Positions 38,972 to 48,234 of a stretch of DNA of 60,698 bases are shown piece after piece. The stretch is taken from the NCBI GenBank assembly GCA_018223125.1, contig JAAEZA010000022.1, positions 1 through 60,698 of the forward strand, read 5' to 3'. The position numbers and the translations under genes were made by a program. The notes beneath the pieces were generated by a model that was not told the origin of the DNA, searched no databases, and saw nothing but the letters and a program-made list of their open reading frames with translations. Origin of the DNA: Paracoccaceae bacterium (lineage in GTDB: Bacteria > Pseudomonadota > Alphaproteobacteria > Rhodobacterales > Rhodobacteraceae). How positions within the stretch are numbered: the first letter of the stretch is position 1; each line of letters begins with the position of its first letter.

Positions 38972-40954
38972 CTACTCCGCCGGTTGCGCGGCACGGCGCG
39001 CTGAAGGTCGTGCAGCCCCTGCCACACGGTAACGCCGGTCCGTCAGGCTCAGGCAGCCGCCAAGCGCCATGACCAGTGAACCGATCCAGATCCAGTTCGA
39101 GAAGGGTTTTATATAGGTTCGGATCGTCCATCCGCTGTCACCCTGTTTATCCCCCAGAACAACGTAGAGATCCCGTGTCAGCCCGATATCAATCGCAGCT
39201 TCGGTGGTTGGCATTTGTTGTACCGGATAAAACCGCTTTTCAGGTCGCAGTTCAGCAACTTCGCGGTTGTTCTTGTACGCTGTGACAGACCCGATCTGGG
39301 CGGAGTAGTTTTTACCGTTCTGGTCCACAACTTCGTTCAACTGGAACTCATAAGCCCCCACCACGAAGCGTTCGTTCAGCTCTACCACGCGGATGTCTTC
39401 TTGTTCCCAGGCGGTAATGGCCGCAATGCCGAATACGGTAAGCCCAAGCCCTGCATGGGCCACAGCCTTACCCCAATCGGACCGCGGCAGGTTGCGCAAG
39501 CGGCGCAACGTGGTGCCGATAGGATTCTCCCGATACCGCGCCCGCACCAGCAGATCCATAACCGCCCCGAGAACGAGCCAGGCCGCCAGTGCCAGACCAA
39601 AAGGGGCGAGCATCCGTCCGCCGGTTTGCAGGCTCCAAACCAATACACCGAGGGCAATAGAAAGCGCCAATGCCCCGCGCAGGTTCTTGAAGGATTTTCC
39701 CACCTGCGCCCGTTTCCATGGCAGGATCGCCCCAAGGGGCAGGATCGCCACCAGAACGATCATGAAGGGTGTGAAGGCGGCATCAAAGAATGGCGCCCCC
39801 ACCGAAAGTTTCCGACCCGTTGTCAGCTCTGCCACCAGTGGCCAGATGGTGCCGAAGAACACCACAGCCGTTGCCACCACCAGCAAAAGGTTGTTCAGAA
39901 CAAGACCGCTTTCACGGCTGATCAGCCCAAACACCGCAGTTGTACGCAACTGACCGGCCCGAGCGGCGTAAAGCGTAAGCGCACCGCCGATGGCAACCGT
40001 CAGAATGGCTAGGATGAAGACGCCCCGTTCGGGATCATTGGCAAATGCGTGCACCGAGGTAATGACGCCGGAGCGGACAATGAAGGTTCCGATCAGCGAA
40101 AACGAAAACGCAAGGATCGCAAGCAGCACTGTCCAGCTTTTCAGCGCATCCCGTTTTTCCACCACAATCGCAGAATGCAGCAGCGCAGCCGCAATCAGCC
40201 ACGGCATGAAGCTGGCGTTTTCAACCGGATCCCAGAACCACCAGCCGCCCCAGCCCAATTCGTAATAGGCCCACCAGGACCCGAGCGCGATGCCGATTGT
40301 CAGCGTGACCCAAGCCAGCAGGGTCCAGGGCCGGACCCAACGGGCCCAAGCGGCATCCACACGCCCTTCGATCAAAGCAGCCACGGCAAAGGAGAAGGAC
40401 ATAGAAAGCCCTACATAACCAAGGTAGAGAAAAGGCGGATGAAAGGCGAGCCCCGGATCCTGCAGCAAGGGGTTAAGATCATTGCCATCCGCCGGAGGCA
40501 CGGCAATGCGCAGGAACGGGTTGGAGGTAAAGACCAGAAAGGCCAGAAACGCCGCCGAAATCATGGCCTGCACTGCCAGCACCCGCGCTTTCAACGCACT
40601 AGGCAGGTTGCGGCCGAACAGGGCCACCAGCGCGCCGTAAAATACAAGAATCAAAATCCACAGTAACATTGATCCTTCGTGGTTCCCCCAAACCCCCGTA
40701 ATTTTATACAACATCGGTTTGGCGGAATGGGAATTCGCCGCAACTATGGCGAGAGAAAAATCCGAAACCACAAAGCTGTAAGTCAGGGCAGCAAAGCTTA
40801 TCCCGATCAGAATAAATTGCGCCAGAGCGGTTGTATCGGCCAGCCGCATCCAGCCCGCCCAGTTCTTCTGCGCGCCGACCAGAGGCACGACGGATTGCAC
40901 GATTGATACGGTAAAGGCCAGAAGTACTGTGAAATGGCCGATCTCTGCGAACAT
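38972..40954 (-). CDS. ccmF: Heme lyase subunit CcmF
   Basis: CcmF attaches heme from holo-CcmE to apocytochromes c on the periplasmic face. The protein is 660 residues from the start at 40954 (MFAEIGHFTVLLAF), with about 15 membrane helices. It has the WGNHEGSMLLWI heme-handling segment and the tryptophan-rich WWD domain (GWGGWWFWDPVENASFMPW). Family histidines are visible in HPPFLYLGYVG and in the LLHSAIVVEKR region. The start was chosen by family N-terminus; an upstream extension to 41005 has no support. It is separated from ccmE by the GTA-type lysis genes and an orphan gene, all on the same strand. Confidence 0.95.
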   Translation of the reverse strand: MFAEIGHFTVLLAFTVSIVQSVVPLVGAQKNWAGWMRLADTTALAQFILIGISFAALTYSFVVSDFSLAIVAANSHSAKPMLYKITGVWGNHEGSMLLWILILVFYGALVALFGRNLPSALKARVLAVQAMISAAFLAFLVFTSNPFLRIAVPPADGNDLNPLLQDPGLAFHPPFLYLGYVGLSMSFSFAVAALIEGRVDAAWARWVRPWTLLAWVTLTIGIALGSWWAYYELGWGGWWFWDPVENASFMPWLIAAALLHSAIVVEKRDALKSWTVLLAILAFSFSLIGTFIVRSGVITSVHAFANDPERGVFILAILTVAIGGALTLYAARAGQLRTTAVFGLISRESGLVLNNLLLVVATAVVFFGTIWPLVAELTTGRKLSVGAPFFDAAFTPFMIVLVAILPLGAILPWKRAQVGKSFKNLRGALALSIALGVLVWSLQTGGRMLAPFGLALAAWLVLGAVMDLLVRARYRENPIGTTLRRLRNLPRSDWGKAVAHAGLGLTVFGIAAITAWEQEDIRVVELNERFVVGAYEFQLNEVVDQNGKNYSAQIGSVTAYKNNREVAELRPEKRFYPVQQMPTTEAAIDIGLTRDLYVVLGDKQGDSGWTIRTYIKPFSNWIWIGSLVMALGGCLSLTDRRYRVAGAARPSARRAAQPAE

Positions 40955-41039
40955 GGTGATGCCCTTTATTGCTCGGCCCGTTATACCAGTCCTCCCACCC
41001 GTCACAATTCAATTAAGCTTGAGACAGTTGCGTGAAATG

Positions 41040-41378
41040 TCACAGGGCAGCGGCCTGTTGGCAGTAAGCCGAGCCGAAAGCAAATATATTGGCCGGATTG
41101 TTTATTCTCAAATTACTGCGGTAAAGGCCAAATCCACGCTCTTCAAGAATTTGGCGAACCATATGACCGATCATACGGCGCATCTGTGCAGAGCGGCGGA
41201 CTTTGGGGAAACGATGTAACAGAAAGGGGGAAAGAGGCTCGATCGCGGGACGCCGGAGATAGCTGGCGGTTTCCATAATCGCGATGGTGGAGGCTTCATT
41301 GAGGAATTTCCAAAGCGCCTCTCCCTGCATAGTGTCATAGGTGGTTTTGAACTTGTCGGGGCGGTAGGTTTGCATCAT
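41040..41378 (-). CDS. Orphan protein of 112 residues, unknown function
   Basis: I do not recognise this protein. The start at 41378 (ATG ATG, with AAAAGG 5 bases upstream) gives 112 residues; an open frame up to 41459 crosses the repeat array and is unlikely to be coding. The product is basic, soluble, with no signal or membrane segment. It has a helical look in MQGEALWKFLNEASTIAIMETASYL and an arginine-rich middle (FPKVRRSAQMRRMIGHMVRQILEERG) that could bind nucleic acid. It sits between ccmF and the GTA-type holin. Four tandem palindromic 14-bp repeats lie 69-124 bases upstream, presumably as its operator. Confidence 0.6.
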   Translation of the reverse strand: MMQTYRPDKFKTTYDTMQGEALWKFLNEASTIAIMETASYLRRPAIEPLSPFLLHRFPKVRRSAQMRRMIGHMVRQILEERGFGLYRSNLRINNPANIFAFGSAYCQQAAAL

Positions 41379-41446
41379 GCGCCTTTTGGGTTGGGAACAG
41401 GATTGGCACAATTTCTGGCAGCAATTCGTAAAGATTTCCCTAACCT

Positions 41447-41502
41447 TGAAGCTTCTCATATGAAGCTTGTTACATGAAGCTTCATTTAAGAAGCTTCATA
41501 TA
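41447..41502. repeat. Four tandem 14-bp repeats, each a TGAAGCTTCA-type palindrome
   Basis: AAGCTT recurs at 41449, 41463, 41477 and 41491, exactly 14 bases apart. The unit is TGAAGCTTCATATA with changes mainly in the last six bases, and the core GAAGCTTC is self-complementary. The array lies in the 188-base gap between the holin stop and the orphan gene start. The arrangement suggests several dimers of one regulator binding side by side. Confidence 0.85.
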
Positions 41503-41566
41503 TGCAGTATGTTAATCGAAATTTCCGATTTTATTCAGCATCTTACCCACCACACCTGACACCCGA

Positions 41567-42028
41567 TCACTGTCGCGCCTGCCAGTCCCGAACAGCGGCA
41601 TTCTCTGTATCCTGCGGCGAGACCATCTGCACAGCACCCGTCCGCTTTTGCGAGCGGGTACGCACATAGTGCAATTCCCGCGCACCGAAGTAGAACGAAA
41701 CCACCGCCCCCAACAGCCACCACAGTTCCCGCGGGACAGCGTCCAACCCGACCATCCGGCGGGAAAATGCGACCGGGTTCCACATCGCAAAGACAAACAG
41801 CCCCACAGTCCCAAGCGCAAAAACCGGCCGTGGTAATCGGTTCAACCCGTCAACGAAGTTATTAAACCAACCGCCGCGTTCCCGCATAAATTCCGCGCCG
41901 AACTGGGCGACCGACGCTTTGTGCTCAAGATGCTCGAACTCCGCCGTTGCTGTCTTGTTTGGCACGAAAACTTCGGCCACATCCCGCACCGCACGCCCGA
42001 CTCCCAGCAAATCCCCGATTATCCCCAT
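41567..42028 (-). CDS. GTA-type holin (GTA_holin_3TM family)
   Basis: The 153-residue protein fits the holin paired with the gene transfer agent endolysin in Rhodobacterales. It has an amphipathic N-terminus (IIGDLLGVGRAVRDVAEVF), two clear membrane helices near 68-84 and 101-117, and a charged C-terminal tail. A weak hydrophobic N-terminal helix may be the third segment. The ATG at 42028 has GGAGGT at ideal spacing, so I prefer it to the GTG at 42037. It overlaps the endolysin stop by 10 bases. Its role would be to permeabilise the membrane so the endolysin reaches the wall during particle release. Confidence 0.82.
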   Translation of the reverse strand: MGIIGDLLGVGRAVRDVAEVFVPNKTATAEFEHLEHKASVAQFGAEFMRERGGWFNNFVDGLNRLPRPVFALGTVGLFVFAMWNPVAFSRRMVGLDAVPRELWWLLGAVVSFYFGARELHYVRTRSQKRTGAVQMVSPQDTENAAVRDWQARQ

Positions 42029-42630
42029 GACGCGCACCTCCGTTTATGTTCCGCAAGGCTGAGATGGTACTTTGGTGAGATAAATTCTTCGGCGCGCCGG
42101 ATCCAGCCGCCCTTACCGCCGGAACGGCTGCGCGCGTATTTACGCGACGCGGGCCGTCTATCCGCCAAAGCGTAATAGTAATTCCGGCGCGCTATCCCAT
42201 AGGCATCCACCAGATAGTCCGGCGCCATGCCCCAAGCCGCTTCTGCCGCGTTGCGGGTCCGCGGGCCAATGATGCCGTCCACCGCAACGCTTTGGCCAAA
42301 TTGGCCGAGGCAGCGTTGCAATATCCGCACCCCGTGGCTTCCCGCATTCACATACATGTCAAAAACGCTGGGCTGCAAGGCTACGGGCAGCCCGCCGATA
42401 CCGGGTTTCGCAAAATAATGGGATTTGAAAATCTCGACGGCTTCAGCTTCACTGAGCGCGCGCACGTCCTGCGTGTCCACCGCACCGTCACCATTAAGGT
42501 CCAAGCCCAACCGGCGCATCGTATGAATCGTCACGCCGTATTTGGTCGCTCCGCCCGGATCGTCCGGGTCATCCACATAGCCGCCTTCACGACGCACAAT
42601 GTCTCGGGCAATCTGATCTACTGTTTTCAT
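42019..42630 (-). CDS. GTA-type endolysin, glycoside hydrolase family 108 N-acetylmuramidase
   Basis: The 203-residue enzyme has the GH108 catalytic motif REGGYVDDPDDPGGATKYGVT at its N-terminus, with Glu15 as the expected acid. A peptidoglycan-binding-3-like C-terminal half follows (VDGIIGPRTRNAAEA). No signal peptide is present, in line with holin-dependent release. Residues 44-56 (DLNGDGAVDTQDV) form an EF-hand/dockerin-like calcium loop inserted into the fold. In Rhodobacter capsulatus a similar endolysin-holin pair, located away from the main GTA cluster, lyses the producing cells. An AGGAAG ribosome binding site precedes the ATG. The gene follows ccmE by 76 bases. Confidence 0.88.
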   Translation of the reverse strand: MKTVDQIARDIVRREGGYVDDPDDPGGATKYGVTIHTMRRLGLDLNGDGAVDTQDVRALSEAEAVEIFKSHYFAKPGIGGLPVALQPSVFDMYVNAGSHGVRILQRCLGQFGQSVAVDGIIGPRTRNAAEAAWGMAPDYLVDAYGIARRNYYYALADRRPASRKYARSRSGGKGGWIRRAEEFISPKYHLSLAEHKRRCASWG

Positions 42631-42706
42631 GACTTCCTGCCGGTCTGTTACAATCGGCGGAAATCATCAGGGAAGATCCCCTAATGTCCGGTGTCACCAG
42701 CGTACG

Positions 42707-43147
42707 CTACTGGCTCGTGTCTTTATACACACCCTGTTCCTTCAGGGCGTCCATAACCTCTTTGGGCATATATTCCTCGTCGTGTTTGGCAAGGATTTCC
42801 TGCGCCTCGAACACCCCGTCCGACAGAACGCCGGTCGCGATCATGCCCTGTTCTTCGGTGAACAGATCAGGCAGGATGCCCGTAAACACCACAGGCACCG
42901 TTGCGCCTCCATCGGTCACGCTGAAGCGCACTGTCTGACCCGTTTTTACAATAGACCCACCTTCGACCAATCCGCCGATGCGGATGATCTGGCCTTCCGC
43001 CGGTGGTTTGGCAGCCAGATCGGACGGGCTGTAGAAATACTGGAACGCATCACCCGCCGCGAGATAGATTACAACAAACCCTGCAAACAAGCAGGAGAAT
43101 CCGGCGATGATTAGCTGGATACGGCGTTGTTTCTTCAGTCCGGCCAT
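42707..43147 (-). CDS. ccmE: Heme chaperone CcmE
   Basis: CcmE carries heme covalently in the periplasm and hands it to CcmF. Starting at 43147 ([11 protein letters not shown]) the 146-residue protein has an N-terminal membrane anchor (about 10-32). An OB-fold follows with IRIGGLVEGGSI and VPVVFTGILPDLF, then the heme-binding His in LAKHDEEYMPKEV. The longer open frame to 43420 is antisense shadow within yihY. Its ATG overlaps the yihY stop by one base, so it is probably translated from the argC-yihY-ccmE message. Confidence 0.95.
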   Translation of the reverse strand: MAGLKKQRRIQLIIAGFSCLFAGFVVIYLAAGDAFQYFYSPSDLAAKPPAEGQIIRIGGLVEGGSIVKTGQTVRFSVTDGGATVPVVFTGILPDLFTEEQGMIATGVLSDGVFEAQEILAKHDEEYMPKEVMDALKEQGVYKDTSQ

Positions 43148-43974
43148 CAGGTATGCTCTTTCTTGTAGCGTTGCAGGGCAGCGTTCAGTTCCGCGCCCAA
43201 TAAAATGATAGCGGCGGAAAAGTACAGAAACAACATGGTGATCACAATGCCCGCCAATGCCCCGTAAGTGACAGAATACCGCCCCCAGTTCGCAAGGAAA
43301 ATCGACAGGCCGGTCGCCATGGCAAGCCAGCTTATCGTGGTGAAAACCGCGCCCGGCCAGCGGGTAAACCCTTCGGCGTGATTGCTTGGCAGGAACCAGT
43401 GCAAACTCCATATAAGGCAATAAAACACAACAATTCCAACCGTGTACCGCATCAAGGTAATGTTGGTCGGGATTTCTATATGGGTAAATTCCTCAATGAT
43501 TACGATCAATCCTGGCGCCAGCAGGATCGACAGCCCCAGAACAACAGCCGAAATGGCAGACAGGAACACCGTTACCAGCGCCTTGGTTTTGCGCAGCAAC
43601 CAGACCCCGCCGTCCCGTTCTCCGTAGATGCTGTCAAAGGCGCGGTTAATTGCCTCAACCCCGCGCATCGCCGCCCAGATCGCCACCAGAATGAACAGGG
43701 TGAACAGGCTGTGTGTCCGAGACAGCACATCCACAACCGCCGGTTCCAGCACTTTGGCAAGATAGGGTGGCGCAAAATCGAACAAAACGCCAACCGCTTC
43801 GGCGCTGCGGTCCACACCGATAAAAATGCCGGTCAAAGACACACAGAAAATCAGGAACGGAAAAATCGCGAGCAGCAGGGAATAGGCGATATAACCGGCC
43901 TGCATATCCCCGCTACGCGCGATGAAAGAGTTCACTGCATCACGCGGGACGGCAATGAACGGTGAGTGGATCAC
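43147..43974 (-). CDS. YihY/BrkB family inner-membrane protein
   Basis: This 275-residue protein has about six membrane helices and belongs to the YihY/BrkB family, an integral membrane group without a settled biochemical role (once mislabelled as ribonuclease BN). Family features are [17 protein letters not shown] near 28-44, an [15 protein letters not shown] segment and the conserved proline-rich FLPSNH...WPGAVF region. The start codon is GTG and overlaps the argC stop (GTGA). It is coupled to ccmE downstream. Confidence 0.9.
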   Translation of the reverse strand: MIHSPFIAVPRDAVNSFIARSGDMQAGYIAYSLLLAIFPFLIFCVSLTGIFIGVDRSAEAVGVLFDFAPPYLAKVLEPAVVDVLSRTHSLFTLFILVAIWAAMRGVEAINRAFDSIYGERDGGVWLLRKTKALVTVFLSAISAVVLGLSILLAPGLIVIIEEFTHIEIPTNITLMRYTVGIVVFYCLIWSLHWFLPSNHAEGFTRWPGAVFTTISWLAMATGLSIFLANWGRYSVTYGALAGIVITMLFLYFSAAIILLGAELNAALQRYKKEHT

Positions 43975-45014
43975 GGGAAGATTGGTGCCAGTTCAAGCCC
44001 CATGGTTTCCGGCAGACCCAGCATCAGGTTGGCATTCTGAATCGCCTGACCGCTGGACCCTTTGGTCAGGTTGTCGAGCGTGGAGAACACCATCACACGG
44101 CCGGGCCTGCGATCAGGAATCACTCCGAGATGGCAGTAATTCGAACCGCGCACATGTTGCGTTGCCGGTGCCTCTCCGAAGGGCAGAACGTATACGAAGG
44201 GTTCGTCGTCATATTTTGCCCGTAGCGCATCATGGATCGCCTGCGCCTCGCCTTTCACATAGATCGTCGCGAGAATACCCCGGTTCTGGGGCAGAAGATG
44301 GGGGGTGAAGGTCACTTCTACAGGCTTGCCTGCGATCAGGGACATTTCCTGATCGAACTCTGCCAGATGCCGGTGCGCGGCAACGTTATAGGCGCGGTAT
44401 CCTTCGGACACTTCGGAGTGCAGCATCCCTTCTTTAGGGGAACGCCCTGCCCCGCTGACGCCTGTTGCCAGATCAATGATGATGTCGTCGCTGTCAATCA
44501 CACCGGCTTCCAGCAACGGCAGGATCGGCATCAGGCCGGTCATGGCGTTACAGCCGGTCCCCGCAACCAGACGGGCGGATTTGATCTGCGCGCGGTAATA
44601 TTCGGTCAGCCCGTAAACCGCCTCTTTCTGTAATTCGAGTGCTGTATGGGGGCCGCCATACCATTTGGCATAGGTTTCGGGATCGCGCAGACGGAAATCG
44701 GCGGACAGATCAACCACCTTCACGGTCTCAGGGAGTTCTCGGATCACGCTCTGGCTGGTGGCATGGGGAAGTGCGCAGAACACAAGATCAATCTCGTCAA
44801 AGTTCACTTCTTCGATCGTGCACAGCTCAGGCAGGTCCAGATGCCGCAAATGGGGGAATACAGCGCCGTAGGCCATGCCGGCCTTGCGGTCCGCTGTCAT
44901 CGCACGCACAACCATACCGGGGTGGGTAGCGATCAGTCGCACCAGTTCGGCGCCGGTGTAACCGGACGCCCCCAAAATCGCGATATTTTTCGGCGTGTCT
45001 GCATGGGTGGTCAT
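43971..45014 (-). CDS. argC: N-acetyl-gamma-glutamyl-phosphate reductase
   Basis: ArgC performs the third step of arginine synthesis, reducing N-acetylglutamyl phosphate to the semialdehyde. The 347-residue protein has the NADP-binding [20 protein letters not shown] segment (near 13-32), [12 protein letters not shown] and the catalytic Cys in [27 protein letters not shown] stretch and [15 protein letters not shown] complete the pattern. A GGAGA ribosome binding site precedes the ATG. It heads a coupled run argC-yihY-ccmE. Confidence 0.95.
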   Translation of the reverse strand: MTTHADTPKNIAILGASGYTGAELVRLIATHPGMVVRAMTADRKAGMAYGAVFPHLRHLDLPELCTIEEVNFDEIDLVFCALPHATSQSVIRELPETVKVVDLSADFRLRDPETYAKWYGGPHTALELQKEAVYGLTEYYRAQIKSARLVAGTGCNAMTGLMPILPLLEAGVIDSDDIIIDLATGVSGAGRSPKEGMLHSEVSEGYRAYNVAAHRHLAEFDQEMSLIAGKPVEVTFTPHLLPQNRGILATIYVKGEAQAIHDALRAKYDDEPFVYVLPFGEAPATQHVRGSNYCHLGVIPDRRPGRVMVFSTLDNLTKGSSGQAIQNANLMLGLPETMGLELAPIFP

Positions 45015-45114
45015 AGGCCATCTCCTTGGAATTCAATGAATGATCTAAGGCAAATCGCAGCTCTGTGCAATCAGCCGGACAGGTCGGGAGGTGTATATCC
45101 GGTGTTCGGGGCGC

Positions 45115-45927
45115 TCAGACGGCCTCAAACACCATTCTTCGCCCGATGAAACGGGTCGCAGCAAGCCCGACACGCTCCGGATCGCCGGAGGTCAGACAGC
45201 GGGTCTCTCCGGCTGCGCCGACCATATCAGGATGCCGGTGCAAATAATCTTCAAGGCTGGCGGCCGTCAGACGCCCTTGGGAATACACAGAAACATCATC
45301 CCCCAGAGCATCCTGAAAGACCTTTTCCAGTATCGGGTAATGGGTACAGCCCAAAACCGCTGCCTGCGGGTTGGGCATCCGCCGTTTCAGGGCTGCGACA
45401 TGGCTTCGGGCCAATGCCTCTGCCAGTTCAAGGTCGTTGTCTTCCAGCGCATCCACCAGACCACCACAGGGCTGTGCTTCCACATCGACACCCACCGCGC
45501 GAAACGCCAGTTCCCGCTGGAAGGCACGGCTGGCCACGGTCGCGGGCGTTGCAAACAGGGCTACCTGTTTGACCGCAACCTCGCGCGGGGGGGAAGTATC
45601 GCCCCACATCCGTTCGGTCATCGCCTCGATCATCGGGACGAACACACCCAGCACCCGCTTGTCCTTGGGCACCCAGTTTTCCTGCATCCGCTTCAGGGCC
45701 ACGGCCGAAGCCGTGTTGCAGGCCAGAATAACCAGATTACAGCCCTCATCAAACAATCGGTCACAGGCCCGCGTGGTAATGCCGTAGATGTCATCCGCAT
45801 CGCGCACCCCGATGGGCGCAATTGCATTATCACCAAAATAGACCAAAGGCTGATCCGGCATCCGCGTGCGGATCGCTTCAAAGACGGTCAGGCCGCCCAG
45901 TCCACTATCAAAAACGCCTACAGGCAT
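45115..45927 (-). CDS. murI: Glutamate racemase
   Basis: MurI makes D-glutamate for peptidoglycan. The 270-residue protein begins [15 protein letters not shown] with the catalytic Asp7/Ser8 region. The two catalytic cysteines are Cys70 (ILACNTASA) and Cys194 ([10 protein letters not shown]), each in its family motif. The start lies five bases after the stop of the upstream acyltransferase gene, so both probably come from one message. Confidence 0.95.
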   Translation of the reverse strand: MPVGVFDSGLGGLTVFEAIRTRMPDQPLVYFGDNAIAPIGVRDADDIYGITTRACDRLFDEGCNLVILACNTASAVALKRMQENWVPKDKRVLGVFVPMIEAMTERMWGDTSPPREVAVKQVALFATPATVASRAFQRELAFRAVGVDVEAQPCGGLVDALEDNDLELAEALARSHVAALKRRMPNPQAAVLGCTHYPILEKVFQDALGDDVSVYSQGRLTAASLEDYLHRHPDMVGAAGETRCLTSGDPERVGLAATRFIGRRMVFEAV

Positions 45928-45932
45928 GGATT

Positions 45933-46808
45933 TTACCGATGGTTGTCCTCAAACTCGAAACCGTAACCGCCACGCGGTACAGGCTTCGGGGACAGGCTAT
46001 AGGTTGATTCACGCAGGAAATCCATCATCCCGCGCGCATCTTTGGAATATACATCCAAATCGCTGCGTTTTAGTGGCTCTCCGACCACCAGTCGTACAGG
46101 TTCCTTGCGCGCACGCCTGAATTCATTAATCAAAAGTGACATCCGCAGGGTGTAATTCAGATGGCTGGCAATCTGGAACAACCGGCTGTTCGCGCCGTCA
46201 AAATAGACCGGCACCACCGTTGCATCCGTCTTGGCGATCAGCTTTGCCGTAAAAGAGCGCCAGCGCGGATCAAGCGGGCGCGCAAAAGGACGCGGCGCGG
46301 TGGATACGGTGCCACCGGGAAAAATGCCGATCGCACCGCCCTGCCCCAAATAGTTCAACGCTGTCTTACGGGTTGCAAGATTTTCCTGAACCGCCTGTTT
46401 GGTGCCGTCAAAATTGATTGGCAGGATCACGCGGTCAAGCTCGGCTGATTTACAAAAGACCCGATGGGCCATAAAGCGGAAATCGCCGCGTGTCTGCGAC
46501 AGGATGTTGCCCAGAACCAGCCCGTCCAGAATACCGTAAGGGTGGTTTGCAATCATGATCAGCGGACCCGTCTTGGGAATATTGTCCAGACTTCCACCAA
46601 TCACATCCAGCCGCAGCCCGTAGCTGCGGGCGATGACCTGCCAGAAATCCTCTCCCCGCTGAACCGCGCTGTCATAGCCCTGCGCCATGCGCAGCAACCG
46701 GTTGCGCCCTGTCAGGGTTTCTACCGTGCGGATCACAACCTGTCCGGCCTTGCTCGGGACCGAACTGGCATAGGAAATATCCTGCGCACCGCTGATCTGC
46801 TGGTTCAT
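45933..46808 (-). CDS. Lysophospholipid acyltransferase (PlsC-like)
   Basis: This 291-residue protein has the glycerophospholipid acyltransferase pattern. The block I motif is [10 protein letters not shown] (near 87-96), where the His and Asp are separated by five residues instead of the usual four. Block III is IFPGGTVST. The region [22 protein letters not shown] also fits this group. The HX5D form occurs in a subgroup found in Rhodobacteraceae. The start at 46808 follows GAGGT; the open frame to 47015 overlaps rpsI in antisense and is rejected. Substrate (lyso-phosphatidic acid or an ornithine lipid precursor) is uncertain. Confidence 0.85.
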   Translation of the reverse strand: MNQQISGAQDISYASSVPSKAGQVVIRTVETLTGRNRLLRMAQGYDSAVQRGEDFWQVIARSYGLRLDVIGGSLDNIPKTGPLIMIANHPYGILDGLVLGNILSQTRGDFRFMAHRVFCKSAELDRVILPINFDGTKQAVQENLATRKTALNYLGQGGAIGIFPGGTVSTAPRPFARPLDPRWRSFTAKLIAKTDATVVPVYFDGANSRLFQIASHLNYTLRMSLLINEFRRARKEPVRLVVGEPLKRSDLDVYSKDARGMMDFLRESTYSLSPKPVPRGGYGFEFEDNHR

Positions 46809-46902
46809 CTGTACCTCTGTCTTGACGTTTTGCACGAACCAATAGCCCAAGTAGATAACAATCGCACGACAGCCTTGTAACACTGAACTGCCCGCAACAA
46901 AA

Positions 46903-46929
46903 AAAGGGGCAGTGAAAAACCGCCCCTTT
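46903..46929 (-). terminator. Intrinsic terminator after rpsI
   Basis: On the minus strand a stem AAAGGGGC/GCCCCTTT with an 11-base loop is followed by a T-run. It lies 22 bases after the rpsI stop and ends the rplM-rpsI message. Confidence 0.85.
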
Positions 46930-46950
46930 CTGATAATCTGTTGGTAAAGC

Positions 46951-47457
46951 TTAACGCTTGGAGAACTGGAAGCTCCGACGCGCCTTGCGACGACCGTATT
47001 TCTTCCGTTCCACAACGCGGGAGTCCCGTGTCAGGAAGCCAGCGGCTTTCAGCGGGGCACGCAGGGATGGTTCGTAGAGTTGCAGCGCTTTGGAAATGCC
47101 GTGCTTTACAGCACCAGCCTGACCGGACAGGCCACCGCCCTTAACAGTAGCCATCACGTCGAATTCGCCAACAACACCAGCGATTTCAAACGGCTGCGCC
47201 AGGATCATTTGCAGAACCGGACGGGCAAAGTACTTGTTTTGCTCTTTGCCGTTGATGGTCACTTTACCGGAACCGGGTTTGATCCAGACACGGGCAACCG
47301 CGTCTTTCCGTTTACCTGTCGCATAAGAGCGGCCCAGTTCGTCGCGAACAGCTTCGCGGGTGACAGCAGCAGGTTCACCGGCAGCGTCTTCGATCACCAT
47401 GTCAGAAGCTTCTACAGCGTCTTTCAGATCGTCCAGGGATTTGATTTCGTCGCTCAT
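46951..47457 (-). CDS. rpsI: 30S ribosomal protein S9
   Basis: S9 binds the head of the small subunit, with its C-terminal tail reaching tRNA at the P site. The 168-residue form has an acidic N-terminal extension of about 40 residues, common in alphaproteobacteria. The core follows: [39 protein letters not shown] and the basic end [21 protein letters not shown]. The start overlaps the rplM stop by four bases (ATGA), the usual L13-S9 coupling. Confidence 0.97.
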   Translation of the reverse strand: MSDEIKSLDDLKDAVEASDMVIEDAAGEPAAVTREAVRDELGRSYATGKRKDAVARVWIKPGSGKVTINGKEQNKYFARPVLQMILAQPFEIAGVVGEFDVMATVKGGGLSGQAGAVKHGISKALQLYEPSLRAPLKAAGFLTRDSRVVERKKYGRRKARRSFQFSKR

Positions 47458-47921
47458 GACTGGCTCCGCGTGTTTTTAGGGTTCATCGCTTTGACATCCA
47501 GCACTTCGGGGTTTTGCGCCTCGTGGGGGTGCTCTGCGGTTGCGTAAACGCGCAGGTTAGTCATTTGCTGACGGGACAGTGGGCCACCTGGCAGCATCCG
47601 TTTAACAGCCTGTGTCACCAGACGCTCTGGGTGCTTGCCCTCAAGGATCTGACCGGCTGTACGGGATTTGATCCCACCCGGATAACCGGTGTGCCAGTAG
47701 TGGATCTTGTCGGTGCGTTTCTTGCCGGTCATCTGGATCTTGTCGGCGTTGATAATGATAACATTATCGCCCATATCCATAGACGGTGTGAAGGAAGCCT
47801 TGTGCTTGCCACGCAGGCGCATGGCAACGATCGACGCCAAACGGCCCAGAACAACGCCTTCTGCGTCGATCAGGATCCATTTCTTGTCGATATCAGCAGG
47901 CGTTGCTGAGAAAGTTTTCAT
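47454..47921 (-). CDS. rplM: 50S ribosomal protein L13
   Basis: L13 is an early-assembly protein of the large subunit. From the start at 47921 the 155-residue protein reads [30 protein letters not shown]. It carries [36 protein letters not shown]-like ([11 protein letters not shown]) and [21 protein letters not shown], all standard L13 segments. The open frame to 48047 lies in the promoter region and has no family match. It is the first gene of the rplM-rpsI pair. Confidence 0.97.
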   Translation of the reverse strand: MKTFSATPADIDKKWILIDAEGVVLGRLASIVAMRLRGKHKASFTPSMDMGDNVIIINADKIQMTGKKRTDKIHYWHTGYPGGIKSRTAGQILEGKHPERLVTQAVKRMLPGGPLSRQQMTNLRVYATAEHPHEAQNPEVLDVKAMNPKNTRSQS

Positions 47922-48234
47922 GGTTTTAAGTCCAATATCTGGAAGTGAAAACAAGGCCCGAAAGGCCCTGTCGAATTCTGCGCCTGTTCTACCCGCCTGA
48001 GCGCCACAGTCAATTACAAAAATAACCGAAAAAACGTTACCAAACAACGCCTTAAAATTATGGTATTATTATACCCCACAATTTTTACACCGAATTGGCA
48101 CCAAACAGGCTGTTTCGCGCCCGTCGCGGAACTGAAAAGTTCTTGCAGTTGCCGAAAGCTTTTATAAAGTGGCTTTGCAAAATTTGTACACAAGACAATT
48201 TCGTTTCAGCAAACCAATTTCAAAGGGGTTTTAA
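47922..48234. other. Divergent promoter region between rplM and the RTX gene
   Basis: This 313-base gap is rich in A+T and holds no convincing gene. On the minus strand a TATAAT at 48068-48073, inside the imperfect palindrome GGTATTATTATACC, could serve rplM, but no good -35 element is correctly spaced. On the plus strand TATAAA near 48172 could be a -10 for the RTX gene, with only weak -35 candidates. No terminator or RNA hairpin stands out. Confidence 0.5.

Noticed and set aside
42699-42708. AGCGTACGCT palindrome upstream of the endolysin as a regulator site
   Set aside because: It overlaps the ccmE stop codon, is a single short palindrome and has no second copy, so it is weak evidence of an operator.
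48061-48075. GGTATTATTATACC near-palindrome as an operator
   Set aside because: The arms are only five bases and it coincides with an A+T-rich possible -10 for rplM; no second copy seen.
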